Assembly: GCA_015075185.1 (NCBI GenBank)
Contig: JABTUW010000002.1
Coordinates: 372,001 to 436,000 of the forward strand
From: Anaerolineales bacterium
GTDB taxonomy: Bacteria > Chloroflexota > Anaerolineae > 4572-78 > J111
DNA: 64,000 nucleotides
Reading direction: 5' to 3'
Shown: positions 34,250 to 43,160 of the stretch, piece after piece
Numbering within the stretch: the stretch's first letter is position 1
Layout: each line of letters starts with the position of its first letter
Made by a program: the position numbers and the translations under genes
The notes under the pieces: model-generated
Database searches by the model: none
What the model was told of the DNA's origin: nothing
What the model saw: only the letters and a program-made list of their open reading frames with translations

Positions 34250-36187
34250 ATGCAACAGTCACTTTTATACCCACCTTTGGATTTAAAAAAAACCATTTCG
34301 TCCAATCGGCTGGTGGGGTTATGGGGGTTAATGAAAGGCTTTCGCCTGACTTATCTGGGCGCGGTGGTCAGTTTGGCGGTAGCAACTATCGCCAAAGCAC
34401 TGACCTACCTGCTGCTGGCCTACTTTGTGGACGATATCTTGAATCAAGCGCAGCCAACGGTGCCTTTTTACCTCATTGCCCTGGGCTTTGTGGGTCTGGC
34501 CGTTTTTCAAGGCGGGTTCACCTTTATTTCTGGCAAATTGGCTGCCCGCTCCGCCGAGGGTGTGATTCTGCGGCTGCGCAACTACCTGTTTGATCATATC
34601 CAGCGCCTGCCCTTTACCTATCACGACCACACCCAAACAGGCGAGCTAATCCAGCGCTGCACCTCCGATGTGGATGCTGTCCGGCGCTTTTTTGCCGAGC
34701 AGGCCATTGAGGTTGGGCGAGTACTGATGCTTTTTAGCATCAACTTTGCCGCATTATTGTCTATCAATACCAGGCTGGCCTGGCTGTCTATTCTCTCATT
34801 CCCGATTGCCTTCATCTACTCCAGCCTGGTTGCGCGCAGAATTCACACGGTCTACGAGTCGCACCAAGAGCAAGAAGGGGTCTTATCGGCCACCTTGCAG
34901 GAAAATCTGACCGGCATCAGGGTCGTCAAAGCTTTTGCCCGACAGCAGTTTGAAATGAACAAATTTGAGCAGGCCAATTTTGAGCTGTACCAGCGGGGCC
35001 GGCGGCTGGTCAAATTGTTCGCCACCTACTGGCCGGTGCTTGAGACCATTTCCGGTTTGCAGATGGTACTGATTTTCTTTTTGGGCGCGTTGATGGTGAT
35101 CGAGGGCACAATGACAATCGGCGACTATCTGGCCTTTGCCGGGTTGGTCATCTGGATTATCTGGCCCTTGCAAGGGTTGGGCCGACTCATCACCCAGACC
35201 TCGACTGGGTTAGTTTCGTACAATCGCCTGGTGGATATTATCCGCGAGAGTCGTGAGGAAGAGCGAGACGAGGAGGTGAGCCAACGAAGAAGCGAGGAGG
35301 CGAAGAGCAGAGAGGTGACAATGGTTACACAAGACCAACTGCGCCAAGCGACTTCAGCCACTTCTAATGGGTTGAATGGTAAAGTACCTCTAACGATACG
35401 CGGTGAAGTCGTCTTCAAGAATGTCTCGTTTGAGTACGACGCCAACACGCGGGTTCTGCACGACATTTCCTTTGCCGCCAAACCCGGTCAGATGGTTGCC
35501 CTGCTGGGGCCGACCGGGTCGGGCAAAAGCAGCCTGGTCAACCTGCTGCCCCGTTTCTATGGCTACACCGGTGGCCAGATTCTGCTGGACGGCCTGGAGT
35601 TGAGCCACTATCCCCTGCCCGAACTACGCCGGCAGGTCGGAATTGTGGAGCAGGAGCCGTTCCTCTTCTCCCGCACTCTGCGCGAGAACATCGCTTATGG
35701 CGTGCGGCGTGAAGTGACCCAGGCAGAGATCGAAGCGGCGGCGCGGGCGGCAGCCATTCACGACATCATTCTGACTTTCCCCGACGGCTACGATACGCTG
35801 GTCGGCGAAAAAGGGGTGACCTTATCGGGCGGTCAAAAGCAGCGCATGGCCATTGCCCGGACCCTGTTGAAAGATCCGCGCATTCTGGTTTTTGACGACG
35901 CCGTCTCGGCGGTGGATACCGAAACCGAAGCGATCATCCATGCCGCCCTGGAACGGCTGCGGCAGGGCCGGACTACCTTTGTGATTGCTCACCGCATCCA
36001 GACCGTCATGCGAGCCGATCTTATCCTGGTGCTGGACCAAGGTCGGATTGTACAACGAGGCCGCCACCACGAGTTGATGGCCCAGGAGGGCATCTACCGG
36101 CGGATTTATGAACTGCAATCGAGTATCGAGCAAGAGATTGAGGCGGCGAATATTCTGCCGGGTACAAATGGGCGAAAGGGTCATTGA
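34250..36187 (+). CDS. Heterodimeric ABC exporter subunit, BmrC/TM287-like (degenerate Walker B)
   Basis: 645 residues: six-helix transmembrane domain (~20-330) and nucleotide-binding domain (~385-625). Walker A LLGPTGSGKSS, Q-loop IVEQEPFLFSRTL, signature LSGGQKQR, Walker B ILVFDDAVSAVD, H-loop IAHR. The residue after the Walker B Asp is Asp, not catalytic Glu, which marks the degenerate site half in BmrCD, TM287/288 and LmrCD. The linker at ~330-375 is unusually long and rich in Glu/Arg/Ser (nt 35250-35340), possibly an in-frame repeat insertion. SD AAGGA. Pairs with the next gene to expel lipophilic drugs or lipids. Confidence 0.93.
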   Translation: MQQSLLYPPLDLKKTISSNRLVGLWGLMKGFRLTYLGAVVSLAVATIAKALTYLLLAYFVDDILNQAQPTVPFYLIALGFVGLAVFQGGFTFISGKLAARSAEGVILRLRNYLFDHIQRLPFTYHDHTQTGELIQRCTSDVDAVRRFFAEQAIEVGRVLMLFSINFAALLSINTRLAWLSILSFPIAFIYSSLVARRIHTVYESHQEQEGVLSATLQENLTGIRVVKAFARQQFEMNKFEQANFELYQRGRRLVKLFATYWPVLETISGLQMVLIFFLGALMVIEGTMTIGDYLAFAGLVIWIIWPLQGLGRLITQTSTGLVSYNRLVDIIRESREEERDEEVSQRRSEEAKSREVTMVTQDQLRQATSATSNGLNGKVPLTIRGEVVFKNVSFEYDANTRVLHDISFAAKPGQMVALLGPTGSGKSSLVNLLPRFYGYTGGQILLDGLELSHYPLPELRRQVGIVEQEPFLFSRTLRENIAYGVRREVTQAEIEAAARAAAIHDIILTFPDGYDTLVGEKGVTLSGGQKQRMAIARTLLKDPRILVFDDAVSAVDTETEAIIHAALERLRQGRTTFVIAHRIQTVMRADLILVLDQGRIVQRGRHHELMAQEGIYRRIYELQSSIEQEIEAANILPGTNGRKGH

Positions 36188-36220
36188 TAGTACTTGACTT
36201 ACCCTTTGCTTATCGGGAAT

Positions 36221-36269
36221 GTAAAACGTGAAACGTAATGCGTAAAAATCTTCACGTTTCACGTTTTAC
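36221..36269. repeat. Perfect 16-bp inverted repeat between the two ABC genes
   Basis: GTAAAACGTGAAACGT (36221-36236) and its exact complement at 36254-36269, with a 17-nt loop. A third related block, CACGTTTTAAC, follows at 36274. No U tract, so it is a repeat or an mRNA-stability hairpin rather than a terminator. Confidence 0.85.
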
Positions 36270-36303
36270 ACATCACGTTTTAACAATCAAAGGACTGTTA
36301 CCT

Positions 36304-38133
36304 ATGTCTGACTTATACTTTGAAGAAGAAGAATTTACCAGCCAATTCAACGGGCAGACCATCAAGCGGATAGCCCAACAAGCCCAGCCGTACTGGAAGT
36401 GGGTTCTGGGCTTTTTGCTGCTGATTGGCATAGTTTCTTTGCAGGATGCCATCTTTACCTATCTCAGTAAATTGATTATTGACGAAGGCATTGTGGTCGG
36501 TAATCGTCCCAGGCTGATCCAATTAATTACCATCTACGCCAGTATGATCATCGTGCAAGCCAGCGGTGTGCTGGGCTTTATCTACCTGGCGGCCAATCTG
36601 GGCGAGCGCATCCAGTACGATTTGCGCCGGAAAATGTTCAACCACCTCCAGGCGTTGTCATTCTCTTACTTTGACAAAACGCCGGTCGGCTGGATAATGT
36701 CGCGGGTCACGTCTGACGCCGGGCGCATTGCCGATTTGATTACCTGGGGCTTGATTGACACCACCTGGGCCGTCTTGAACCTGACCGTGTCATTGGTGTT
36801 TATGTTCATCATCAACTGGCAGTTGGCCCTGGTCATGTCGCTCATCCTGCCGATTTTGATTGTCATCGCCGCGCAGTTCCAGAAAAGAATCCTGACAGCG
36901 TTCCGGCAGGTGCGTAAACTCAATTCGAAGCTGACCGGGGTTTACAATGAGAACATCACCGGGGTACGGGTGGTCAAGGCATTGACCCGCGAAGAGAAGA
37001 ACCTGCAGGAGTTCGATGAGTCAGCCAGCCACCTCTACCGCTCGGCCTACCGGGCAGCCTGGCTATCGGCCCTGTTTTTGCCGACTGTGCAAATTGTGGG
37101 CGCGACAGCCCTGGGCGCGATTGTCTGGTACGGAGGCTGGCAAATCACCATCGGCGGGTTGACCGTCGGCGGGCTGCAAGCCTTTATTTCCTACCTGACC
37201 TTCATGCTCTTCCCGATTCAGGATTTGGCCCGGGTGTACGCCGAAATGCAAGGCTCGGTCGCCTCGGCAGAACGCATCTTTTCCTTGATTGACGCCAAGC
37301 CGGAGATTGTGGACCGGCCCGACGCCATTGATCCGGGAGCGATCCGCGGCGATATAGAGTTTGAAGACGTGGAGTTCTACTACACTCAGGACAAACCGGT
37401 GCTGGCAGACTTCAATCTCAGAGTCAAACAGGGTGAAACGATTGCCCTGGTTGGCCCGACCGGCGGCGGCAAGTCTACCATCGTCAACCTGGTTTGCCGT
37501 TTCTACGAGCCAAAAGCCGGGATCATCCGCATGGGCGGCCTGGACTACACCTCGCTGACGCTGCACGGCATCCAATCGCGTATCGGCATGGTGCTGCAAA
37601 CGCCGCATCTCTTCTCCGGCACCATTCGCGAGAACATCCGCTATGGCCGGCTCGATGCGACCGACGCGGAGGTTGAGGAAGCAGCCCGTCTGGCCCACGC
37701 CCACGAGTTCATTGTAACCCTGGAAAAAGGCTACGACTCCGAGGTAGGCGAGGGCGGCAACCTGCTCTCGACCGGCCAGAAGCAGTTGGTCAGTCTGGCC
37801 CGGGCGGTGCTGGCCCAGCCGGACATCTTCATCATGGACGAAGCCACCAGCTCGGTGGACACGCTGACCGAGGCGCTGATTCAACAGGGCATGGAAACCC
37901 TGATGAAAGGCTGCACCAGCTTCATCATCGCCCACCGCCTCTCGACCATCAAGAAGGCCGACCGCATCCTGGTCATCGAGAATGGCCGCATTGCCGAGAT
38001 GGGCAGCCACGCCGAGTTGATCCGGGCCAGGGGTCACTACTACTCGCTGTACACCAAGCAGTTCCGCCAGGAGACCGAACAGCAGCGGATTGACGAGGCG
38101 TTTGAGCGGGAGAAGATCCCGCTAACGATATAA
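36304..38133 (+). CDS. Heterodimeric ABC exporter subunit, BmrD/TM288-like (catalytic Glu, degenerate signature)
   Basis: 609 residues from the ATG after AAAGGA; 22 codons upstream are open but run through the inverted repeat. Six membrane helices (~30-330), then the ATPase: Walker A LVGPTGGGKSTI, Q-loop VLQTPHLFSGTI, signature LSTGQKQL, Walker B IFIMDEATSSVD with the catalytic Glu, H-loop IAHR. The signature departs from LSGGQ, so the composite degenerate ATP site would form from this LSTGQ and the Asp-type Walker B of the partner, the exact pattern known from heterodimeric exporters. Confidence 0.93.
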   Translation: MSDLYFEEEEFTSQFNGQTIKRIAQQAQPYWKWVLGFLLLIGIVSLQDAIFTYLSKLIIDEGIVVGNRPRLIQLITIYASMIIVQASGVLGFIYLAANLGERIQYDLRRKMFNHLQALSFSYFDKTPVGWIMSRVTSDAGRIADLITWGLIDTTWAVLNLTVSLVFMFIINWQLALVMSLILPILIVIAAQFQKRILTAFRQVRKLNSKLTGVYNENITGVRVVKALTREEKNLQEFDESASHLYRSAYRAAWLSALFLPTVQIVGATALGAIVWYGGWQITIGGLTVGGLQAFISYLTFMLFPIQDLARVYAEMQGSVASAERIFSLIDAKPEIVDRPDAIDPGAIRGDIEFEDVEFYYTQDKPVLADFNLRVKQGETIALVGPTGGGKSTIVNLVCRFYEPKAGIIRMGGLDYTSLTLHGIQSRIGMVLQTPHLFSGTIRENIRYGRLDATDAEVEEAARLAHAHEFIVTLEKGYDSEVGEGGNLLSTGQKQLVSLARAVLAQPDIFIMDEATSSVDTLTEALIQQGMETLMKGCTSFIIAHRLSTIKKADRILVIENGRIAEMGSHAELIRARGHYYSLYTKQFRQETEQQRIDEAFEREKIPLTI

Positions 38134-38171
38134 TCTAACAATAGGACAATTTTTTGGAATACAGAGATCAC

Positions 38172-38241
38172 AAAGCCCTCACCCCCGCCCCTCTCACAGT
38201 GGGAGAGAGGAGTCGCGCCAGCGACGGGGTGAGGGCTTTTT
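38172..38241 (+). terminator. Repeat-derived terminator hairpin after the ABC operon
   Basis: Perfect 14-bp arms AAAGCCCTCACCCC (38172-38185) and GGGGTGAGGGCTTT (38226-38239) followed by a T run. The CCCTCACCCC...GGGGTGAGGG element is a common dispersed repeat; here it may end or attenuate transcription before the acetyltransferase gene. Confidence 0.7.
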
Positions 38242-38258
38242 ACGAAGGAGGGAATTTG

Positions 38259-38696
38259 GTGGATATAACGTTGAGAGAAATTACCAAGGATAACTGGCGC
38301 GAGTGTGCCAAGCTGAAAGTCAGCCCTGACCAGGAAGATTTCGTTGCTCCCAACCTGTACTCCATCGCCGAGTCCAAATTCGAGCCGGAATGGACGCCGC
38401 TGGCAGTCTACTGCGGGGAAGCTTTAGTCGGTTTTACCATGTACGGCCGTGACGACCGGGATGACAGTTATTGGATCATCCGGCTCATGGTGGACCAGGC
38501 CTACCAGGGTCGCGGTTATGGCCGCGCGGCGATGGAACAGGTCATCCGGCAGCTCAAAGAAAAGCCGGATTGCCATGAGATCAGGATCAGTTTTGCGCCG
38601 GAAAATAGGCAGGCCGAGAAGTTGTATCTCGGCCTGGGGTTTGAGCATACCGGTCTTGTTGAGGAAGGGGAGGTAGTGCTGCGGTTGGGCGGGTGA
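38259..38696 (+). CDS. GNAT acetyltransferase, BltD/spermidine-acetyltransferase-like
   Basis: 145 residues from GTG, 6 nt after AGGAGG; the longer frame from 38154 runs through the repeat and is rejected. Sequence DITLREITKDNWRECAKLKVS, LVGFTMYGRDDRDD, IIRLMVDQAYQGRGYGRAAM (acetyl-CoA loop QGRGYG) and ENRQAEKLYLGLGFEHTG closely follow polyamine N-acetyltransferases BltD/PaiA. In Bacillus, bltD sits beside a multidrug exporter; the same pairing with the ABC exporter here supports polyamine or drug acetylation as a linked role. Confidence 0.88.
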   Translation: MDITLREITKDNWRECAKLKVSPDQEDFVAPNLYSIAESKFEPEWTPLAVYCGEALVGFTMYGRDDRDDSYWIIRLMVDQAYQGRGYGRAAMEQVIRQLKEKPDCHEIRISFAPENRQAEKLYLGLGFEHTGLVEEGEVVLRLGG

Positions 38697-38704
38697 GAGA
38701 TGAA

Positions 38705-39364
38705 TTACTTAATATACAGGTGAGGCAACGCCCAACTTCGAATATCACTATTCGCGATTTCCGTGCCTTCGAGTTTCTTGGTTTTCTCACTCCTGCCAAA
38801 TATTTCTGTTTTATCGCAATAGCGCGGTGATTTGCCGGTAAAGGTCTGCACCGTTATGACCCGCCCGGTTTTAGCCTCGACCAGCCTGACGTCCTGCTTA
38901 TAATAATATCGCTCTACCTTAAGAGTCACATTTGGGTCATTCCGAGAGCTGTAAGGACAGCTTTCAATAAACACCTCTTGGATCGGCTCCAGACACAGGA
39001 CTAACTCTGTCTTAGTCAGCGAACCGGATGAAACTTCTCCAAGGAAGAATAATGGGTCAAGCTGCCACTCGCCGGAACTGTTTCTAACCGCTACTGCCGG
39101 ATGGTCACCCGGTGTTACCGAATAGGGTGAAGCGGCATTGACCCATTTGCCCTGGCAAACATCGGCCAGGGGGGCAAACTCGTTCTGGAATTTTCTATAC
39201 TGCATGAGCAAGTACCCCGCCAGAACAACCACTACCAGCCCTACTATCCATACGGCGGCAATAGTCACGATTATTTTTGGAGTTAAAAAGCTGTCTTCCC
39301 GTGTTTTCTCAAGTACGGCGAATTCCTGGATAGGGTTTGGACGGTATCTGATTCTTCGCCCCAT
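38705..39364 (-). CDS. Single-pass membrane protein of unknown function
   Basis: 219 residues. Basic cytoplasmic N-terminus, one helix (IIVTIAAVWIVGLVVVVLAGYLLM), then a mainly beta extracytoplasmic domain with four to five Cys (ADVCQGKW, LVLCLEP, ESCPYSS, RYCDKTE) that could form disulfides. No family recognised. GGAGG lies before the ATG. It faces the acetyltransferase gene tail-to-tail with an 8-bp gap. Confidence 0.75.
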   Translation of the reverse strand: MGRRIRYRPNPIQEFAVLEKTREDSFLTPKIIVTIAAVWIVGLVVVVLAGYLLMQYRKFQNEFAPLADVCQGKWVNAASPYSVTPGDHPAVAVRNSSGEWQLDPLFFLGEVSSGSLTKTELVLCLEPIQEVFIESCPYSSRNDPNVTLKVERYYYKQDVRLVEAKTGRVITVQTFTGKSPRYCDKTEIFGRSEKTKKLEGTEIANSDIRSWALPHLYIK

Positions 39365-39547
39365 ACCAACCTCCTGAGTGAATTAGTTGATGGGAAATTC
39401 ATCTTCAACTTCTATTCTAGTCCCATTGCGTGTGAATTCGGTTTGAATTTTTACTCGCAATAGTTCAGTTTTCTTCGATTTGTGGTGGTTATTCAAAAGT
39501 GGAACTGACCAATCTTTTATGTGGAAATTTACCAAAAAGAAAACAAC

Positions 39548-39577
39548 CCACTTCTAATCAAAGGCGGGTTGTTTTTC
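39548..39577 (+). terminator. Hairpin with U tract before a small ORF
   Basis: ACAACCC / GGGTTGT arms with a short loop and GTTTTT tail. No plus-strand gene lies just upstream, so it ends a short leader transcript or regulates the tiny ORF that follows. Confidence 0.65.
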
Positions 39578-39592
39578 GAAAGGAGGTTGATC

Positions 39593-39682
39593 ATGAACAC
39601 TTACCACAATATATCCAAAACGATCTTCATCGTACATCACTTTTGGGCAAGAGTGTACCCCAATTTTTGGGGGTATTTGTAA
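39593..39682 (+). CDS. Possible tiny peptide gene (29 aa)
   Basis: ATG 7 nt after a perfect AGGAGGT, encoding MNTYHNISKTIFIVHHFWAR and nine more residues, then TAA. Rich in aromatic and hydrophobic residues. Followed by a TGGGCC/GGCCCA hairpin at 39694-39713. Only the ribosome site and flanking hairpins support it. Confidence 0.35.
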   Translation: MNTYHNISKTIFIVHHFWARVYPNFWGYL

Positions 39683-39733
39683 AAAGAGTGGGCCGATAAG
39701 CTGGCCCATTATGCATAAGCGGGAAAGAAATGC

Positions 39734-40270
39734 TTACTCGCTGTCCATATCATCAGGCCCTTGACCTTCCTCTACCAGCCGGACCAGTTCCCAGGTTCTC
39801 ATATTCAACAACTTGGCCAGGCGTTGGATTTGTTCCCAGGACAATCCCCGATAAAACCCTTCATTCCGCAGCTTGTGCAGTCTCTCTGTAGACATTTCCA
39901 ATTCGTGAGCGATATCCTGCCAGCCAACGCCAACCCGGTTCTGATATTTGATCTTGAGTAACAACTGGTTGAGTTTGTTGAACATCATTTTATCATGGCC
40001 GTTTAGCTTATCTTCTAACAGATCATAGGGCAACCGGGAGTTTTCAATAAAATCGAATATCTCCTCACTTCCTTTGAACCATTTTCCCTGCTGCCTGAAA
40101 CGTAAAAACTTGCTATGAAGATAAGCCTCTACCTCTAAACTACCCTCAAGAGTTGCCAACAGCCTTAACGGGACAGGAGAACCTTCCTGCCAAGATTTTA
40201 TTTGATCTACGTTAGCCACATAACCTATTTTGATCGGGCCGTCATCACCCGCCTGAATGAAGTAGATCAT
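39734..40270 (-). CDS. GIY-YIG-like (T5orf172/MUG113) domain fused to HTH
   Basis: 178 residues. N-terminal ~85: MIYFIQAGDDGPIKIGYVAN, PVPLRLLATLEGSLEVEAYLHSKF, FRQQGKWFKGSEEI; this matches the T5orf172 branch of GIY-YIG nucleases, though the catalytic set is reduced. C-terminal ~115-165: GWQDIAHELEMSTERLHKLRNEGFYRGLSWEQIQRLAKLLNM, an XRE-like helix-turn-helix. The fusion is known in regulators or restriction-related proteins of phage origin. Possibly a DNA-binding regulator with a relic nuclease. Confidence 0.8.
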   Translation of the reverse strand: MIYFIQAGDDGPIKIGYVANVDQIKSWQEGSPVPLRLLATLEGSLEVEAYLHSKFLRFRQQGKWFKGSEEIFDFIENSRLPYDLLEDKLNGHDKMMFNKLNQLLLKIKYQNRVGVGWQDIAHELEMSTERLHKLRNEGFYRGLSWEQIQRLAKLLNMRTWELVRLVEEGQGPDDMDSE

Positions 40271-40466
40271 CGGAATTCCCTTTCGTAAAATTGATGGTAG
40301 TTTCTCCCGGTTTTGCCCGGCCGTATCCCTATAGCTGTTTAGACAGGATAGCAGTTGGTTATAAAGTTTTTAAAGTGCCCCTTAGCCCTTCGGGTCTGGC
40401 TACCGCCGGGCTTCTTTTAGGTTCTATGCCATTGTATCACGACTCTATTGTCGCTGACAATCCCCC

Positions 40467-40499
40467 AAAAATAATAAGGGCCGGCCCGCAGGCCAGCCC
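40467..40499 (-). terminator. Intrinsic terminator after nadD operon
   Basis: Minus strand: GGGCTGGCC / GGCCGGCCC stem (one G-U), 4-nt loop, then TTATTATTTTT. It ends the obg-nadD-hmo direction 28 nt after the last stop. Confidence 0.85.
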
Positions 40500-40526
40500 C
40501 GTGTCCTTCCCAAGGAGTCGACAATC

Positions 40527-40841
40527 TCACTCCGACGCCGTATCCAAAATCACCTCAAAACTTTCCAATTTACTGTGGCCCAAAAACGCCTCTCTGGGCA
40601 GCGTGCCCGACTGCGCGTGTCCTTTTTTGAAGGCCTCCGAATTGACCCAGGCCTCGAAATCGGCTTTGCTTTGCCACATGGTCAGCACAATGTAGGGGTC
40701 GTCGGCGTTGGCTGGGCGCAACACCTGATTGCGGACAAAGCCGGGCATCTTGTCCACCTCGCGGGCGCGGTTGGTAAAACGTTCCTCAAATTGAGCCTTG
40801 TACTCCGGGTTAACCGGAATCCGGTTCATGACAACAAACAT
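40527..40841 (-). CDS. IsdG/HmoA-like antibiotic-biosynthesis-monooxygenase (haem-degrading) protein
   Basis: 104 residues from the ATG after AAAGGA; a longer frame to 40898 overlaps nadD and is rejected. The Asn-Trp-His triad of IsdG-type haem oxygenases is present: FVVMNRIPV (Asn), VLTMWQSKADFEAWV (Trp), FKKGHAQ (His). Such enzymes degrade haem to release iron. It is 28 nt after nadD on the same strand, so co-transcribed. Confidence 0.82.
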   Translation of the reverse strand: MFVVMNRIPVNPEYKAQFEERFTNRAREVDKMPGFVRNQVLRPANADDPYIVLTMWQSKADFEAWVNSEAFKKGHAQSGTLPREAFLGHSKLESFEVILDTASE

Positions 40842-40869
40842 CGTGGATTTTCCTTTCTCACTGGAATCA

Positions 40870-41472
40870 TTAACTTCGGTATAGCTGATTCTGCTCAATA
40901 TATTCTCGCACCGGCTCCGCCACCTGATAGCGAATGCTCCGCCCGGCCCGCACCCTGGCCCGGATATCTGAAGCCGAGACGCCGATAAGCGGCATCTCTA
41001 CCCAATCGAGACGGGTCCTAAGGCCGGGGATCACTGCCTCCAATTCGGCCAGGTCAGGCCGGTACTCCGGCCGGTGAGCCACAGCCAGACGGCATAACGT
41101 CACCAATTCGGAAGCGTGATACCAGGTGGGCAAATCCACCAATGAATCCCCGCCGACGATCAAGATGCACTCCTCCGCCGATAACTCATACTGCTGCCGA
41201 ATCAGTCGTACTGTATCAGTGGTATAATGCGGGCCAGGTCGTTCCAAATCCACCCGGCTCATGGCAAAACACAAATGACCGGCAATGGCCCGTTCGACCA
41301 TGGCCACACGATGCCGGGCCGGTGTTTTGGCCAAATCCTGCTTGTGGGGCGGGGCGCCCGCCGGCACAAAGAGCACCTGGCTTAAGCCCAACCCATCCAA
41401 CGCCGTCTCGGCCATCAGCAAGTGGCCTAAGTGGATGGGGTCAAACGTGCCGCCGAGAAGACCGAGCTTCAT
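40870..41472 (-). CDS. nadD: Nicotinate-nucleotide adenylyltransferase
   Basis: 200 residues. GLLGGTFDPIHLGHLLMAE contains the HxGH-type nucleotidyl-transfer motif; VPAGAPPHK and ISASDIRARVRAGRSIRYQV (here VSASDIR) are NadD landmarks. It adenylates nicotinate mononucleotide in NAD synthesis. Downstream of obg, a common bacterial arrangement. Confidence 0.95.
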   Translation of the reverse strand: MKLGLLGGTFDPIHLGHLLMAETALDGLGLSQVLFVPAGAPPHKQDLAKTPARHRVAMVERAIAGHLCFAMSRVDLERPGPHYTTDTVRLIRQQYELSAEECILIVGGDSLVDLPTWYHASELVTLCRLAVAHRPEYRPDLAELEAVIPGLRTRLDWVEMPLIGVSASDIRARVRAGRSIRYQVAEPVREYIEQNQLYRS

Positions 41473-41474
41473 GG

Positions 41475-41535
41475 AGTAGGGAATAGGAGGTAGGGAATAA
41501 GGAGTAAGGAGTAGGGAGTAGGGAATAAGAAATAA
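41475..41535. repeat. Low-complexity TAGGGA/AGTAGG repeat between obg and nadD
   Basis: Tandem variations of GTAGGGAATAAGGA fill the gap. Related GTAGCAGGTAGC-type tracts occur at 31730-31770 and 49825-49880, so it is a family of simple repeats of intergenic regions. Confidence 0.6.
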
Positions 41536-41596
41536 GAGATTTCTTGGGAGCCGTTATTGGTAATCTGCAACTTGTCACCTGCTACCTGCTACCCTG

Positions 41597-42853
41597 TCAC
41601 CAGGCCCACTCCAACTCTACATCGTGCAGAAACACGGTATCGCCCGGTTCAACGCCGGCTTCTCGCAGCGCATCGTGTACGCCCATTTTTTCCAGGATGC
41701 GATAGGCCCGCATGACTCCCTCATCCAGATTCCAATAGGTTTGAGCTGCCAACTGCTCGATCTTGGGACCGGTAACACGCCAGCCGTCGGGCAGTTTTTC
41801 TATCTCAAAGCTGTCCGCATCAGCCAGGGTAAAAACCGGCACTTCGTCCTCAAAGAGCGCCTCGCGCGGGAGTTGATCCAACTCGGCAAAAAGCTTGGCC
41901 ACCAGCGCCGACACACCCTGCCCGGTAACCGCCGAGATATGCAGCGCCTCCAACCCCAACTCCCTGGCCCGTACCTGGACCGCCGGCCAATGCTCCCGGG
42001 CATCCGGCAGGTCAATTTTGTTTAAGACCACCAGTTGCGGCTTGCCGGCCAGCCTGGGGCTGAACAGACTCAGTTCCTCATTAATCTGCTCAAAATCCGC
42101 CAGGGGATCAGGAGCAGCCCCGTTGAGCAAGTGGACCAGCAGGCGGCAGCGCTCGACATGGCGCAAAAATTGAAAGCCCAACCCGGCGCCCTCGTGCGCC
42201 CCCTCGATCAAACCGGGGATGTCAGCCATAACCAAATCGCGGTGGTCCAGGGTCACGACCCCCAGATTTGGCTGGAGGGTGGTGAAAGGATAATCGGCGA
42301 TTTTGGGCCGGGCTGCGCTGACCACCGACAACAAGGTGCTTTTACCCGCATTCGGCACGCCAATAATGCCGACGTCGGCAATCAGCTTGAGTTCCAGGGT
42401 CAGCCACAGCTCTGCGCCGGGCTGGCCGCGCTCGGCGATTTTGGGGGCCTGGTTGACCGCGCTCTTGAACGAGGTATTGCCCCGCCCGCCGCGGCCCCCG
42501 TGAGCAACAATGACCCGCTGCCCCGGCTCGATCAAATCGGCCAGCAGTTCCCCGGTTTCGGCGTGGCGGGCGACCGTACCCAGCGGTACGGGAATGACCG
42601 TATCCTCACCCATCGCCCCGGCCATATTCTTGCCGCCGCCATGCTCGCCCCGCTCAGCCTTAAAATGGCTGCGCTTTTTAAAATGGATTAGGGTATTCAG
42701 GTGCGGGTCGGCCTCCAAAATGACATCGCCGCCCTTGCCGCCATGTCCTCCCGCCGGCCCGCCGCGCGGCACATATTTCTCCCGGCGAAAGGCGACCACG
42801 CCATCCCCGCCATCGCCGGCTTTTACGTAGATTTTGGCTTCATCGAAAAACAT
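41597..42853 (-). CDS. obg: GTPase Obg/CgtA with OCT domain
   Basis: 418 residues. Obg fold ([31 protein letters not shown]), G domain ([40 protein letters not shown]) and a C-terminal OCT domain ([20 protein letters not shown]). Conserved GTPase for 50S ribosome maturation and stringent response. Start MFFDEA is universal. Confidence 0.97.
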   Translation of the reverse strand: MFFDEAKIYVKAGDGGDGVVAFRREKYVPRGGPAGGHGGKGGDVILEADPHLNTLIHFKKRSHFKAERGEHGGGKNMAGAMGEDTVIPVPLGTVARHAETGELLADLIEPGQRVIVAHGGRGGRGNTSFKSAVNQAPKIAERGQPGAELWLTLELKLIADVGIIGVPNAGKSTLLSVVSAARPKIADYPFTTLQPNLGVVTLDHRDLVMADIPGLIEGAHEGAGLGFQFLRHVERCRLLVHLLNGAAPDPLADFEQINEELSLFSPRLAGKPQLVVLNKIDLPDAREHWPAVQVRARELGLEALHISAVTGQGVSALVAKLFAELDQLPREALFEDEVPVFTLADADSFEIEKLPDGWRVTGPKIEQLAAQTYWNLDEGVMRAYRILEKMGVHDALREAGVEPGDTVFLHDVELEWAW

Positions 42854-42979
42854 GAGATCGAGTCATTCTCCAATCAAGCAATACATTCGACGGTATCATA
42901 GCCGGGTTTGCACTTTTTGCCAAAAGAAAGATTTCGCGACAGGTTGTTAAATATTTCCCTTAAAAGCCGGATTTTCCTC

Positions 42980-43008
42980 TTGAGAACCGCCCTCGTTTGT
43001 GATATAAT
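42980..43008 (+). promoter_or_regulatory. Sigma-70 promoter of the AraC-type gene
   Basis: TTGAGA (42980-42985), 17-nt spacer, TATAAT (43003-43008). The mRNA would have a ~145-nt 5' leader. Confidence 0.8.
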
Positions 43009-43160
43009 GTACAAGAATCAACCCGCACCGGGTCATCCGCTTCTAATAGGGACTATCTTTTCCCTGCCGTTTTTTCTCAAAACCCTTCCCTGCTCCAACC
43101 ATATCCCCTCGTGCCAAGCCGTTTTCTCGAAGGAAATAGCACCGTAGAAAGGCGTTGCTT

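Noticed and set aside
38154..38258. N-terminal extension of the acetyltransferase frame
   Set aside because: It translates the CCCTCACCCC repeat; GTG 38259 after AGGAGG gives the normal family start.
40380..40430. Possible riboswitch upstream of the GIY-YIG-HTH gene
   Set aside because: AGCCC...GGGCT and nearby GC-rich hairpins are present, but no known aptamer core could be matched by eye.
41475..41535. CRISPR-like direct repeats
   Set aside because: Units are short, irregular and without spacers; it is simple low-complexity DNA.
42908..43147. Open frame before the AraC gene
   Set aside because: It contains the TTGAGA-TATAAT promoter and its product matches nothing.
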